Shown one piece after another: positions 1-6,192 of a stretch of DNA of 17,740 nt; position 1 is the stretch's first letter, and the number at the start of each line of letters is the position of its first letter. The position numbers and the translations under genes are program-made. Source of the stretch: Prevotellaceae bacterium UBA2718 (GTDB lineage: Bacteria; Bacteroidota; Bacteroidia; Bacteroidales; Bacteroidaceae); contig DEKQ01000107.1 in the NCBI GenBank assembly GCA_002353975.1, positions 1 to 17,740 on the forward strand, read 5' to 3'. The notes under the pieces are model-generated. The model had not been told where the DNA came from and did not search any database. It saw only the letters and a list, made by a program, of their open reading frames with translations.

Positions 1-122
1 AGTCCCACCTCCATCAACAGGGAGCGGGACAGGGATGGATAGACAAAGTGACGGGTGTCTATTGTCGCCGCCACACATGTCAGGAAAAACAAAAATCGGG
101 TATGTTTATTTACGCTTTTCAA
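1..122 (-). CDS. Partial gene, 5' end only, runs off the left edge (hypothetical)
   Basis: A leftward frame is open from about 134 to the window edge. It has no ATG, so the most plausible start is TTG at 122-120. It reads roughly LKSVNKHTRFLFFLTCVAAT, then IDTRHFVYPSLSRSLLMEVG. The first 20 residues look like a basic N-terminus followed by a short hydrophobic segment, as in a membrane or exported protein. The DNA turns GC-richer below about 80, as expected for coding sequence here. A perfect TAnnTTTG promoter element (159-166) lies just upstream in the right orientation, which is the main support. A competing leftward frame starts at ATG 78-76 and is also open to the edge, but its proline/glycine-rich product looks less like a protein. 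Too little is present to name a family. Confidence 0.35.
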   Translation of the reverse strand, partial: MKSVNKHTRFLFFLTCVAATIDTRHFVYPSLSRSLLMEVG

Positions 123-125
123 TCT

Positions 126-157
126 GTTCGCTAAGCACTCTTTTCAAATTAGCGAAC
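126..157. repeat. Perfect 9-bp inverted repeat, possible operator or leader hairpin
   Basis: GTTCGCTAA (126-134) and TTAGCGAAC (149-157) are exact reverse complements separated by 14 bases. The repeat begins directly downstream of the leftward -7 element at 159-166, so it overlaps the predicted transcription start and first transcribed bases of the partial gene. It could be a dimeric repressor site or a 5' RNA hairpin. No bound protein can be named. Confidence 0.6.
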
Positions 158-158
158 A

Positions 159-166
159 CAAAAGTA
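159..166 (-). promoter_or_regulatory. Bacteroidetes-type -7 promoter element for the partial left gene
   Basis: Read on the minus strand this is TACTTTTG, a perfect match to TAnnTTTG. The expected start of transcription is about 7 bases downstream, near 152. No convincing TTTG -33 element is seen about 20 bases upstream, which is common in this phylum. Confidence 0.5.
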
Positions 167-516
167 TAAACAATAATTAACATGGGGCATAAAAAAAAAA
201 CAGTATTTAACACAAACCGTTCCGTTTTAATATATTTTAATGCAGCATGAAGTAGCAAATAAGTATTGAACTTCATTTTTGCAGTTTACCTACATTTTCC
301 TTGCAACTTGTTCGTGTCTATGGTATTGTGACATGAAGGACACCTTCATTTACCTACATTCATCTACACTGGACCTGCACTGAACCAAAAAGCCTTCCGA
401 GGCAGGGAGTCGTTGTCTGCGTTATTCACGAAAATACATGGTATAATTTATGGGCATTCGTGTTAAAAGCAAACATGAATTACCGTGAATTAACCATATA
501 ATTATTATGTTTCCCC
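167..516. other. Intergenic region between the left partial gene and the MATE gene
   Basis: No convincing coding sequence. The 12-mer TTTACCTACATT occurs twice, at 285-296 and 349-360, in the same orientation 64 bases apart; its meaning is unknown. The A-rich stretch at 190-200 and the AT-rich stretch at 430-510 hold no clear promoter. A short terminator candidate for the MATE gene lies at 387-403. Confidence 0.6.
387..403 (-). terminator. Weak intrinsic terminator candidate downstream of the MATE gene
   Basis: On the minus strand GCCT-CGGA-AGGC (403-392) forms a 4-bp stem with a tetraloop and is followed directly by TTTTT (391-387). The stem is short and lies about 114 bases past the MATE stop codon, so this is tentative. 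Confidence 0.35.
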
Positions 517-1899
517 CTACGCGTGTTGTGCTGGGGTGGGGGTGTGCTTTGCTCTTGTCAACAGTATCACGGCAAGCGTCAGGCATTCGGACGCCGGGAC
601 GGCGAGCCACATGCCTTGCGGAAGGATGAGCATGGGCATCAGGATGAATGCCGGAATGAGGAACACCAGGCCGCGAAGGAGCATATAGACCGTGGCGCGG
701 GTGTTCTGCTCTATGGACTGATAGTAACCGATGATGGCGACATTCAAGGCAAAGAAGATGGCGGATGCGGCAAACAGCGGCAGTCCTGCCGTGGCTATCT
801 CGTATGGCCGGGTGCCTGCATGGAGGAAAAGCCCGATGAGCGGTTTTGCCCCAAGTGTCAGTACCAGTGTTGCCAACACTCCGCAGATGGTGGCTGTGCG
901 CAGGCTGAGCCTAAAGGCCTCGCTGACGCGCTTGTCGTTGCCGGCGCCGTGATTGAAGCTGATGATGGGCTGCGCCGACTGCGCCACCGCATTGTTGACC
1001 ATGAAGACGATGGGGTAGAGGTAGCACGCCACGCTGAATGCTGCCACGCCGTCCTCGCCCAGCTCGCGGATGAAGACATAGTTGCCGGCAAGCAGGACCA
1101 TGGACATTGCCAGTTCTCCCAGCATGGAGGAGAAGCCGCTGCACGCCATGTAGCAGATGTTTCGGGTGGTGAGATAGAGGCTGGTGAGGCTGAGCTTCAG
1201 TCGGCGGATGTGGATTGACTGGGTACGGAACGACATGTACCACACTACCATTGCCGAGGCTACGGCGCAGCAGAGCGTTGACGCCAGGGCGCTGCCGGCT
1301 ATGCCCATCTGCAGGGGGAAGACGAACAGCCAGTCAAGGATGATGTTGAGTATGCCTGGGATAATCTCAAGCGAGGCGGCATACTTGGGCGAGCCGTCAA
1401 GACGAATGACGAACGTGCCAATCATCTGGCTGACGATGAAGACGCAGCCGGGGAGTATATAAATAAGGTATTCCAAGGCTAACGGCATGAGTGCATCGCT
1501 ACATCCCAGCAGCCGCAGGAACGGTATGCGCCAGTAATAGACGGCCACCGCGACGACAGCCATCAGCAGCGAAGACACCTCAAGGGCCTGCGTGATGTTG
1601 ATGTCGGCTGCCTTGTTGTTGCCCCGCGAGAGGTGGATGCTTGCCACCACCGACACACCCACGCCAAACATCAGGGAGATGCCTGTGGTCATCAGAAACA
1701 GCGGCGCCACGATATTGATGGCCGCCAGCGCATCGCTGCCTACGCCCTGACCCACAAAGATGCCGTCGGCCACCGTGAACAGGGAGGCAAACACCATCGA
1801 CAGCAACGTGGGGAAGAAGATGCTGTGAAAAAGCGGCTCAATCTTAGTCTTGCCAAAGTCTATACTATCCCTTTTCAGGTCTTTCATCTTTTTTGCCAT
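517..1899 (-). CDS. MATE family efflux transporter (MepA-like)
   Basis: This 460-residue inner-membrane protein has about twelve hydrophobic segments across its whole length, the usual MATE size and topology of two six-helix halves. The N-terminal half carries a MATE signature region around residues 28-65 (FFPTLLSMVFASLFTVADGIFVGQ), and the second half has the repeat counterpart around 255-300. These proteins use a Na+ or H+ gradient to export cationic drugs, dyes or metabolites; the substrate cannot be read from sequence. The start at 1899 gives the basic leader MAKKMKDLKR; Met5 is an alternative start. The last ten residues (KHTPTPAQHA) are a low-complexity tail. The gene stands alone, with a palindromic repeat element in its upstream region and a promoter candidate at 2185-2192. 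The family call is secure; assignment to the MepA subgroup is by general resemblance. Confidence 0.93.
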   Translation of the reverse strand: MAKKMKDLKRDSIDFGKTKIEPLFHSIFFPTLLSMVFASLFTVADGIFVGQGVGSDALAAINIVAPLFLMTTGISLMFGVGVSVVASIHLSRGNNKAADINITQALEVSSLLMAVVAVAVYYWRIPFLRLLGCSDALMPLALEYLIYILPGCVFIVSQMIGTFVIRLDGSPKYAASLEIIPGILNIILDWLFVFPLQMGIAGSALASTLCCAVASAMVVWYMSFRTQSIHIRRLKLSLTSLYLTTRNICYMACSGFSSMLGELAMSMVLLAGNYVFIRELGEDGVAAFSVACYLYPIVFMVNNAVAQSAQPIISFNHGAGNDKRVSEAFRLSLRTATICGVLATLVLTLGAKPLIGLFLHAGTRPYEIATAGLPLFAASAIFFALNVAIIGYYQSIEQNTRATVYMLLRGLVFLIPAFILMPMLILPQGMWLAVPASECLTLAVILLTRAKHTPTPAQHA

Positions 1900-1928
1900 A
1901 ATTCAAGTTTCGCTTTAATGCGCAGCCT

Positions 1929-2120
1929 AAAGGCCGAAGGCCTGATAAGACCACAGGCAGGGGTGAAACCCCTGTATATAGCCCGTTTTCGTTTTGCCAC
2001 AACCCCGAAGGGGTGACAGAGCGGAAAAATGGGTCTTTCGCCCCTTCGGGGCTTACGTCGCCGCTGCTATATGCGGGGGTTGCACCCCCGCCTGTGTTCT
2101 GAACGCCCCTTCGGGGCTTT
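1929..2120. repeat. Two inverted copies of a roughly 85-bp palindromic (REP/MITE-like) element
   Basis: Each copy holds three short GC-rich hairpins. Copy A (1929-2014) has AGGCC-gaa-GGCCT (1931-1943), CAGGGGT-gaa-ACCCCTG (1958-1974) and ACCCC-gaa-GGGGT (2002-2014). Copy B (2040-2120, opposite strand) has the equivalents at 2105-2117, 2073-2091 and 2040-2052. Read in the same sense, both share CACAGGC, then GGGGTG, AACCCC, ATATAGC and CCCCGAAGGGG in the same order with similar spacing, so B is a diverged inverted copy of A. Nearly all loops are GAA. The arrangement resembles REP/BIME units or a MITE spread by a transposase encoded elsewhere; no transposase gene is present here. It lies within 30 bases of the MATE start and may be transcribed as part of its leader. 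Confidence 0.8.
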
Positions 2121-2184
2121 GCTAACAGGCATTCCGAACTTCCGAAAGTTGAATACCATAATATACTCCTTCGGTTTCTGCCTG

Positions 2185-2192
2185 CGAAGGTA
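2185..2192 (-). promoter_or_regulatory. -7 promoter element candidate for the MATE gene
   Basis: The minus strand reads TACCTTCG, one mismatch from TAnnTTTG. A TTTCG about 24 bases upstream could serve as the -33 element. Use of this promoter would give a leader of about 280 bases containing the double palindromic element. Confidence 0.3.
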
Positions 2193-2297
2193 CAACTTTT
2201 TTCTGACACGACGAAATATATCCGCAAATACTGCGAAAAATAGGTGCAAAGGTGGCAAATCCTGCTGACCGATGCCGCCTCTGTGAGGTGCATATTT

Positions 2298-2315
2298 TGT
2301 GCATAATTATTCATT
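2298..2315. promoter_or_regulatory. ARG-box-like palindrome
   Basis: TGTGCATAATTATTCATT matches the classical arginine repressor box (WNTGAATWWWWATTCANW) at 17 of 18 positions. No arginine gene is near and AT-rich palindromes arise by chance, so this is only a candidate site. Confidence 0.2.
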
Positions 2316-2406
2316 TCGCCTCCCGAAAAAATACTCCAAAAAAGCTCTAAAAAATCGCTGAAATAACCTTCGCGAGGGGGGAAACCTGCTCTGGTTGTGT
2401 TGCGAA

Positions 2407-2484
2407 GTAACTTTTACCCGGTTAAAGTTACTCCGTTACCCTGCTAAAGTAGGTCTTTCACAACGTAAAAGTTACTCCATTACA
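2407..2484. repeat. Short inverted and direct repeats of a GTTAC motif
   Basis: GTAACTTT (2407-2414) and AAAGTTAC (2424-2431) are exact reverse complements around a 9-base loop. The second arm overlaps AAGTTACTCCGTTACC (2425-2440), which recurs as AAGTTACTCCATTACA at 2469-2484, 44 bases later. No gene or promoter is clearly linked to them. Confidence 0.5.
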
Positions 2485-2563
2485 AGGCAAAAATTGGTAG
2501 TTTATACCCCTGTGCTATTCTATATTTCCGTAAAAAGATTTTGAATTTTAACATTGTGATTAC

Positions 2564-2588
2564 CAACTCTCACTGTGACAGTGAGTTG
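2564..2588. repeat. Imperfect palindrome, hairpin-forming
   Basis: CAACT-CACTGT (2564-2568 and 2571-2576) pairs with ACAGTG-AGTTG (2578-2588) around a single G, with a two-base bulge at 2569-2570. There is no T-run, so it is not an obvious terminator. It may be an operator or a repeat remnant. Confidence 0.5.
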
Positions 2589-2740
2589 CGGAAATGCCCT
2601 ATTTTAACATTTATACGCGACAAGTTGATAAGTTCGTGAAAAATACGACGCTACAGAGCACGAATAAATATGCAATTAGTGCATATTTTGTCAAATGTAG
2701 GCAGTGGAATGTTTTCGTTAAGCCAAAAGACCAAAGCGAT

Positions 2741-2782
2741 GACACGTCGCCCGTTATCCGCAGCCATAGGAGGCGACGTGTC
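2741..2782. repeat. Perfect 11-bp inverted repeat with a 20-base loop
   Basis: GACACGTCGCC (2741-2751) and GGCGACGTGTC (2772-2782) are exact reverse complements. The motif CACGTCG occurs again at 2784-2790, next to the right arm. It lies immediately before the tandem 43-bp repeats and may be part of the same degraded element. Confidence 0.6.
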
Positions 2783-2790
2783 CCACGTCG

Positions 2791-2876
2791 CAACAGCCAA
2801 CGAAACTGATGTGACGCTGCTGATATGACGCTGCAACGGCCAACTAATCTGATGTGACGCTGCTGATATGTCGCTG
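2791..2876 (+). repeat. Tandem duplication, two 43-bp copies
   Basis: Copies at 2791-2833 and 2834-2876 are head-to-tail and differ at only four positions by eye. Each contains CTGATGTGACGCTGCTGATA near its middle. 43 is not a multiple of three, so this is not an in-frame protein repeat. No protein or RNA function is apparent. Confidence 0.75.
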
Positions 2877-2966
2877 CGAGGCAATTATGGCGACCTGGAG
2901 CGCAAAGAGGTATGGCAGAGCTTCGTGGTGCTGATTATCATTCTGTCGAATGAAAATGCCAATTAA
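2868..2966 (+). pseudogene. Orphan 32-codon frame, possible 3' remnant of a lost gene
   Basis: ATG at 2868 opens a frame to TAA at 2964-2966. The product starts MSLRGNYGDLERKEVWQSF and continues with a hydrophobic run (VVLIIILS) and NENAN. Its mixed polar/hydrophobic composition looks more protein-like than its neighbours, which suggests either a gene fragment or a tiny membrane peptide. The start lies inside the second 43-bp repeat and there is no recognisable promoter. No family is recognised. Confidence 0.2.
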
Positions 2967-3064
2967 TCGGGGTTTTTGTTTCAAAATATACAAAAATTGT
3001 CTCAATATAAACAAAAACACGGTTTGGTGGACATTTGGGGCAAAGATGTTTTGTGGAATCTTGT

Positions 3065-3072
3065 TACCTTTG
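3065..3072 (+). promoter_or_regulatory. -7 promoter element driving the folded RNA candidate
   Basis: TACCTTTG is a perfect TAnnTTTG match with the commonest n bases in this group, followed by CAAG. No protein-coding gene follows on this strand before the terminator at 3324-3358, so the promoter probably serves a non-coding transcript starting near 3079. Confidence 0.5.
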
Positions 3073-3078
3073 CAAGCA

Positions 3079-3275
3079 CAAAATCCAAATGCTCAAATGT
3101 TCTTTGACAAAGAAGCTGCGGATATTTGCTGGTAACATTGAGATAAAATATATCCGTAATTGTCCGAAGTGCACCCGCTTGCAGGGGCTGCCACAGACTC
3201 TGCCACTGCTATGGCAAAACCTGCATCCATGGGTGTCATCGGATAATTACGGATAATCATTTGTCCTATTTCTTT
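3079..3275 (+). ncRNA. Candidate structured non-coding RNA (rod-like, family unknown; 6S-like size)
   Basis: Downstream of the promoter at 3065-3072 lies a long near-perfect stem: TATCCGTAATTGTCCGA (3151-3167) pairs with TCGGATAATTACGGATA (3239-3255) over 17 bp including one G-U. Inside it nest GCACCC/GGGTGT (3171-3176, 3231-3236), TGCAGG/CCTGCA (3180-3185, 3220-3225) and TGCCA/TGGCA (3189-3193, 3212-3216), giving a rod of about 105 bases. Its end is followed by a T-rich stretch (3260-3278), as at an intrinsic terminator. The 5' part has a small hairpin TTCTTTG/CAAAGAA (3100-3106, 3108-3114), and CAAATG (3094-3099) can pair with CATTTG (3258-3263). A total of about 190-200 bases with a rod-like fold and a bulged middle is reminiscent of 6S RNA, but I see no diagnostic sequence. 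Alternatives are a leader/attenuator of a lost gene or a MITE with 17-bp terminal inverted repeats. End points are approximate. Confidence 0.4.
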
Positions 3276-3323
3276 TTCCTTCAGCGGGTGATGCTCCTTT
3301 CGCAGGTTTGGAAAGGGAATGAA

Positions 3324-3358
3324 AAAAGAGGATATGCCATTGCGGCATATCCTCTTTT
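3324..3358. terminator. Strong bidirectional intrinsic terminator
   Basis: AAAAGAGGATATGCC (3324-3338) and GGCATATCCTCTTTT (3344-3358) form a perfect 15-bp stem with a 5-base loop. On the minus strand a T-run follows (3327-3322), terminating the GH2 gene, whose stop codon lies 17 bases away. On the plus strand TTTTGTTGTTG follows, able to stop transcription from the upstream RNA promoter. Confidence 0.9.
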
Positions 3359-3374
3359 GTTGTTGTATATTTAC

Positions 3375-5774
3375 TCACCTCGTTACGACGGTCTTCGTCG
3401 CGCCCTTCAGCCCCTTGCTACTGACTGTCAGCTTCACCTTACCAGCCTGATGGCGGTTGCTACGCACGATGGCCATAGCAAAACCTTCATAGAGTTGCTT
3501 CTCGCAGCCGTCGAATAGTTCGTTAGAAGAATGGTCGCCGTTGTCCACTGCAATGATGCGGGCGGGACCTTCCACTTGGAATGCTACCTTATAGTCGTTG
3601 GTGGGCACTACGCGTCCTTTCTTATCGACTGCTCTCACCTTCACATACTGCAGGTCCATGCCGTCGGCGCGCCAATTGGCGTTTTCTGTCTCAATGACGA
3701 GCCTGACAGGCTGGTCTGCCGTCTCTAACTGGTGTTCGGCATACGGCTGGCCGTCCTTACGGGCTACGGCGCGGATGGTGCCAGGCTCATAGGCAATGCC
3801 TTTCCACGTAATGACGTTGGGCTTCTTCTTGTCATTGTTCTTCTTCACCCCTTGGCTTTTGCCATTGACGAATAGTTCCACCTCGTCGCCATTGGTATAG
3901 GTATATACGGTGTACTTCTTGCCACCCTCGCGGTTCCAGTGTGACGAGACACGTGTCTGCCCGACCACGATGTCGTTCCACCACAGCGTGTCCACCTTTC
4001 CTGCGATGCCGATGTGCACCAGCGGCTCCTCAGGACGGAAGATGGTCTTGATGAGGTAGGCCTGCGAGTTAGGCTCCAGTGAGTGTCGGAAGAAGGAGTA
4101 GTCCCAACCCTTTTTGGGCCATATATTCGACTCTCCCCAGTACTCGATGGCGCCCCAGTAGGCCAGTCCCACCATGTGGTCGCGGTCCATGCCGAAGAAG
4201 GGTGCCGACAGCTCGTTGGTGGTGGCCTCACTCTGGTAGAGAATCATGTGTGGGGCTTTCTTCATGTACTTGTCGTAGTCCTCCCAGCAGTAGTTGAAGC
4301 TGGCCACCTCAGTGTGCTGTGCCAATTCGGGCGGCACTATGTTCTCTTCTATCCGATACTCGGCAGAGTGTTTCACTATGCCACCGGCGCGGGCGGGATA
4401 CATGGCCACGGTGGTCTTGCGTGTGGGGTCAAGGCGCTTTACCAGGGTGTTCATGATGTCGTAGGTGGTCACGCCCCAGTCGCGGGTGGGGAATCCGCAG
4501 CGCTCCTCCTGAAACTGCAACTCGTTGCCGAGGCTCCATAGAATGACAGAGGGGTGGTTGCGGTCGCGCTTCACCCACTCCATCAGGTTCTCCCACCACA
4601 TCTCTGTCCATGGGCGTCGTCCAGCCCAAGCCAGCGTGTTCGACCACTTGTCGTATAGTTCATCGACAATGAGCAGGCCTTTCTCGTCGGCCAGTCGCAG
4701 GAACGCCTCGCTGTAGGGGTTGTGGCTGGTGCGGATGTGGTTGAAGCCAAATGCCTTCAGCTGATCCATCATGCGGCTGATGGATGTCTCATAGGCTGCT
4801 GCACCCACGGCGCCTAAGTCATGGTGGTCGGCAGCTCCTTGCAGGAATATCTTACGTCCGTTCAGCCTGAAGCCGTATTCGCGGGAGAATTCCACCGTGC
4901 GGATGCCGAAGCGCTCGGTGAGCTTGTCGATGGTATGGCCGTTGAGCACCAGCGACACCTCAGCCGTGTAGAGGTTGGGCTGTTCGCACCACCACAGTTT
5001 CGGGTGCTGCACCTTCACCTGCGGCAACTGCACCTCCACCGTGGGTTGCTTGTTGTCCTTCGGAGCCTGCGTGTGCGTCTCGCCCACTTGCTGACCGTCG
5101 GGGGCGAAGATGCGAGCTTCTATCACGAGGTCGTACTTCTTGTTCTTGATGCCTTCCACCTCTACTTGTATGGCCACGCTGGCCTCCTGTTCACTGACCT
5201 GCGGAGTCTGGATATAGATGCCGTGGCGGGCAATGCTGATGGAATCCTTTAATATAAGGTGTATGTCGCGGAATAGGCCGCCGCCAGTGTACCAGCGTGA
5301 GTTCTTGTCCTCGCCTGTGGAGCAGTGGACGGCAAGCACGTTCTTCTGGTCATACTTCAGCAGTCGGGTGACATCGGCCTCGAAACCTAAGTAACCGTAG
5401 TCTGTACCGCCAATCTTCTTCCCATTCAGATAGGCATCGCCGTGTAGCATGATGCCTTCGAAGTCGAGCACTACACGATGGCCCCTCCATTCGGGATTGG
5501 CAGTGAACGTCTTGCGATACCAGCCAGTGGACATGTCCTTGAAGCCACGGCTGCGGTTGGCTTTGTCGTTCCACGGCATTTCAATCTGAAAATCGTGCGG
5601 CAGGTCGAGGCTGCGCCATAGGCTGTCGTCAAAGTCGGTCTTCTCGGCACCAACGGTCTCGCCCAGTTTGAACTTCCAGTCGAAATTAAATAGTAAACTT
5701 TTGCGCTCACCCTCAGCCAGGACAGAGGTGGCAAATAATACTCCTAAGAGGATCAATGACAGTTGTCTTTTCAT
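3375..5774 (-). CDS. Secreted glycoside hydrolase family 2 protein (beta-galactosidase-like, DUF4982 type)
   Basis: This 799-residue enzyme begins with a signal peptide (MKRQLSLILLGVLFATSVLA, cleavage near residue 20), so it acts in the periplasm or at the surface. Domains in order are: GH2 sugar-binding jelly roll (about 25-180, with DLPHDFQI and GWYRKTF), an Ig-like domain (about 190-290), the TIM barrel (about 295-585), a DUF4982-type domain (about 595-680) and a last Ig-like GH2 C-terminal domain (about 685-795). In the barrel, RTSHNPYSEAF (348-358) is the conserved GH2 block, WSLGNE places the acid/base at Glu418, and ILYQSE places the likely nucleophile at Glu516. GH2 enzymes of this architecture in Bacteroidales usually remove terminal beta-galactosyl residues from host or plant glycans by a retaining mechanism; beta-glucuronidase or another specificity cannot be excluded. 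No SusC/SusD or regulator lies next to it, so it is not in an evident polysaccharide utilisation locus. A promoter sits at 5831-5838 and a strong terminator at 3324-3358. Confidence 0.93.
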   Translation of the reverse strand: MKRQLSLILLGVLFATSVLAEGERKSLLFNFDWKFKLGETVGAEKTDFDDSLWRSLDLPHDFQIEMPWNDKANRSRGFKDMSTGWYRKTFTANPEWRGHRVVLDFEGIMLHGDAYLNGKKIGGTDYGYLGFEADVTRLLKYDQKNVLAVHCSTGEDKNSRWYTGGGLFRDIHLILKDSISIARHGIYIQTPQVSEQEASVAIQVEVEGIKNKKYDLVIEARIFAPDGQQVGETHTQAPKDNKQPTVEVQLPQVKVQHPKLWWCEQPNLYTAEVSLVLNGHTIDKLTERFGIRTVEFSREYGFRLNGRKIFLQGAADHHDLGAVGAAAYETSISRMMDQLKAFGFNHIRTSHNPYSEAFLRLADEKGLLIVDELYDKWSNTLAWAGRRPWTEMWWENLMEWVKRDRNHPSVILWSLGNELQFQEERCGFPTRDWGVTTYDIMNTLVKRLDPTRKTTVAMYPARAGGIVKHSAEYRIEENIVPPELAQHTEVASFNYCWEDYDKYMKKAPHMILYQSEATTNELSAPFFGMDRDHMVGLAYWGAIEYWGESNIWPKKGWDYSFFRHSLEPNSQAYLIKTIFRPEEPLVHIGIAGKVDTLWWNDIVVGQTRVSSHWNREGGKKYTVYTYTNGDEVELFVNGKSQGVKKNNDKKKPNVITWKGIAYEPGTIRAVARKDGQPYAEHQLETADQPVRLVIETENANWRADGMDLQYVKVRAVDKKGRVVPTNDYKVAFQVEGPARIIAVDNGDHSSNELFDGCEKQLYEGFAMAIVRSNRHQAGKVKLTVSSKGLKGATKTVVTR

Positions 5775-5830
5775 TTTACTACAAATCTATGTTCGGTGTC
5801 ATGTGATAATAAATATATGATTTCTGATGG

Positions 5831-5838
5831 CAAAGGTA
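5831..5838 (-). promoter_or_regulatory. -7 promoter element of the GH2 gene
   Basis: The minus strand reads TACCTTTG, a perfect TAnnTTTG match, 57 bases before the start codon. This predicts transcription from about 5824 and a leader of roughly 50 bases. No clear TTTG -33 element is seen. Confidence 0.6.
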
Positions 5839-6077
5839 GTCGGTGTGTCTCTTCTGTTTGGTGTGAAATTATGCAAAAGAGGGTAAAATCGTATCAATGG
5901 AAGAGCTGCAGAGTGCTGTCGTGCATTCTGCACATAATCTCATCGGTTTCACGGATGCATCCCCCTTTTAATAAAAATGTATGAACTTTGAATGACAAAT
6001 GCTGATTGTGTTTGTCCCCATCTTTAGGATGCTGTATAATTTAAGAGCCTTACGTCTTGCACATAATTACTCCTTTT

Positions 6078-6098
6078 TGCACGAAATAGCCCCGTGCA
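6078..6098. promoter_or_regulatory. Inverted repeat TGCACG-N9-CGTGCA upstream of the secreted protein gene
   Basis: TGCACG (6078-6083) and CGTGCA (6093-6098) are perfect reverse complements, 17 bases upstream of the -7 element at 6115-6122. The position fits an activator or repressor site, but no regulator can be named. Confidence 0.35.
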
Positions 6099-6114
6099 CA
6101 TTCGTTTGTCTGAT

Positions 6115-6122
6115 TAATTTTG
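6115..6122 (+). promoter_or_regulatory. -7 promoter element of the secreted repeat protein gene
   Basis: TAATTTTG is a perfect TAnnTTTG match. Transcription would start near 6129, giving a leader of about 65 bases. TTTG at 6105-6108 is too close to be the -33 element. Confidence 0.55.
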
Positions 6123-6142
6123 CACCAGGAAACCTCCAAACA

Positions 6143-6192
6143 TATTGATAATTGACAATTGATAACTAATAACTAATAATTAAAATTAAGAA
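6143..6192 (+). repeat. AT-rich simple-sequence leader
   Basis: Short related units (GATAATTGA, CAATTGATAA, CTAATAACTAATAATTAA) fill the space before the start codon at 6195. The low GC and lack of structure would keep the start codon accessible. Similar AT-rich repetitive tracts lie at the right end of the window. Confidence 0.5.

Larger units (their letters stand above)
1900..3374. other. Long intergenic region rich in repeats and structure
   Basis: About 1.5 kb with no convincing complete protein-coding gene. Short frames at 2029-2268, 2594-2809 and 2950-3135 have compositions unlike proteins and cross inverted repeats. In order it holds: the double palindromic element (1929-2120), a promoter candidate for the MATE gene (2185-2192), an ARG-box-like site (2298-2315), GTTAC repeats (2407-2484), a hairpin (2564-2588), an 11-bp inverted repeat (2741-2782), a 43-bp tandem duplication (2791-2876), an orphan short frame (2868-2966), a 10-bp inverted repeat of GTTTTTGTTT and AAACAAAAAC (2972-2981 and 3009-3018), a promoter (3065-3072), a folded RNA candidate and a bidirectional terminator (3324-3358). 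It looks like an accessory or decayed stretch. Confidence 0.7.

Noticed and set aside
523..1218. 231-codon plus-strand frame opposite the MATE gene
   Set aside because: It is a histidine/glycine/glutamine-rich antisense shadow; the minus-strand frame gives a clear MATE transporter.
2594..2809. 71-codon frame ending in an arginine-rich tail
   Set aside because: The tail is produced by the inverted repeat at 2741-2782 and the tandem repeat; no promoter or family.
3151..3255. SRP (4.5S) RNA or cobalamin/TPP riboswitch
   Set aside because: The length of the rod fits SRP RNA, but the conserved GGAAGCAGCC-type tip is absent; GCCACTG resembles part of a B12 box, but the rest of that motif and the TPP CTGAGA box are missing.
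3035..3256. 73-codon plus-strand frame with a CPKC motif
   Set aside because: It lies over the long paired stems of the RNA candidate, its start precedes the promoter's likely transcription start, and no family is recognisable; RNA structure explains the sequence better.
4821..5252. 143-codon plus-strand frame opposite the GH2 gene
   Set aside because: Antisense shadow of a complete GH2 enzyme with catalytic residues in place.
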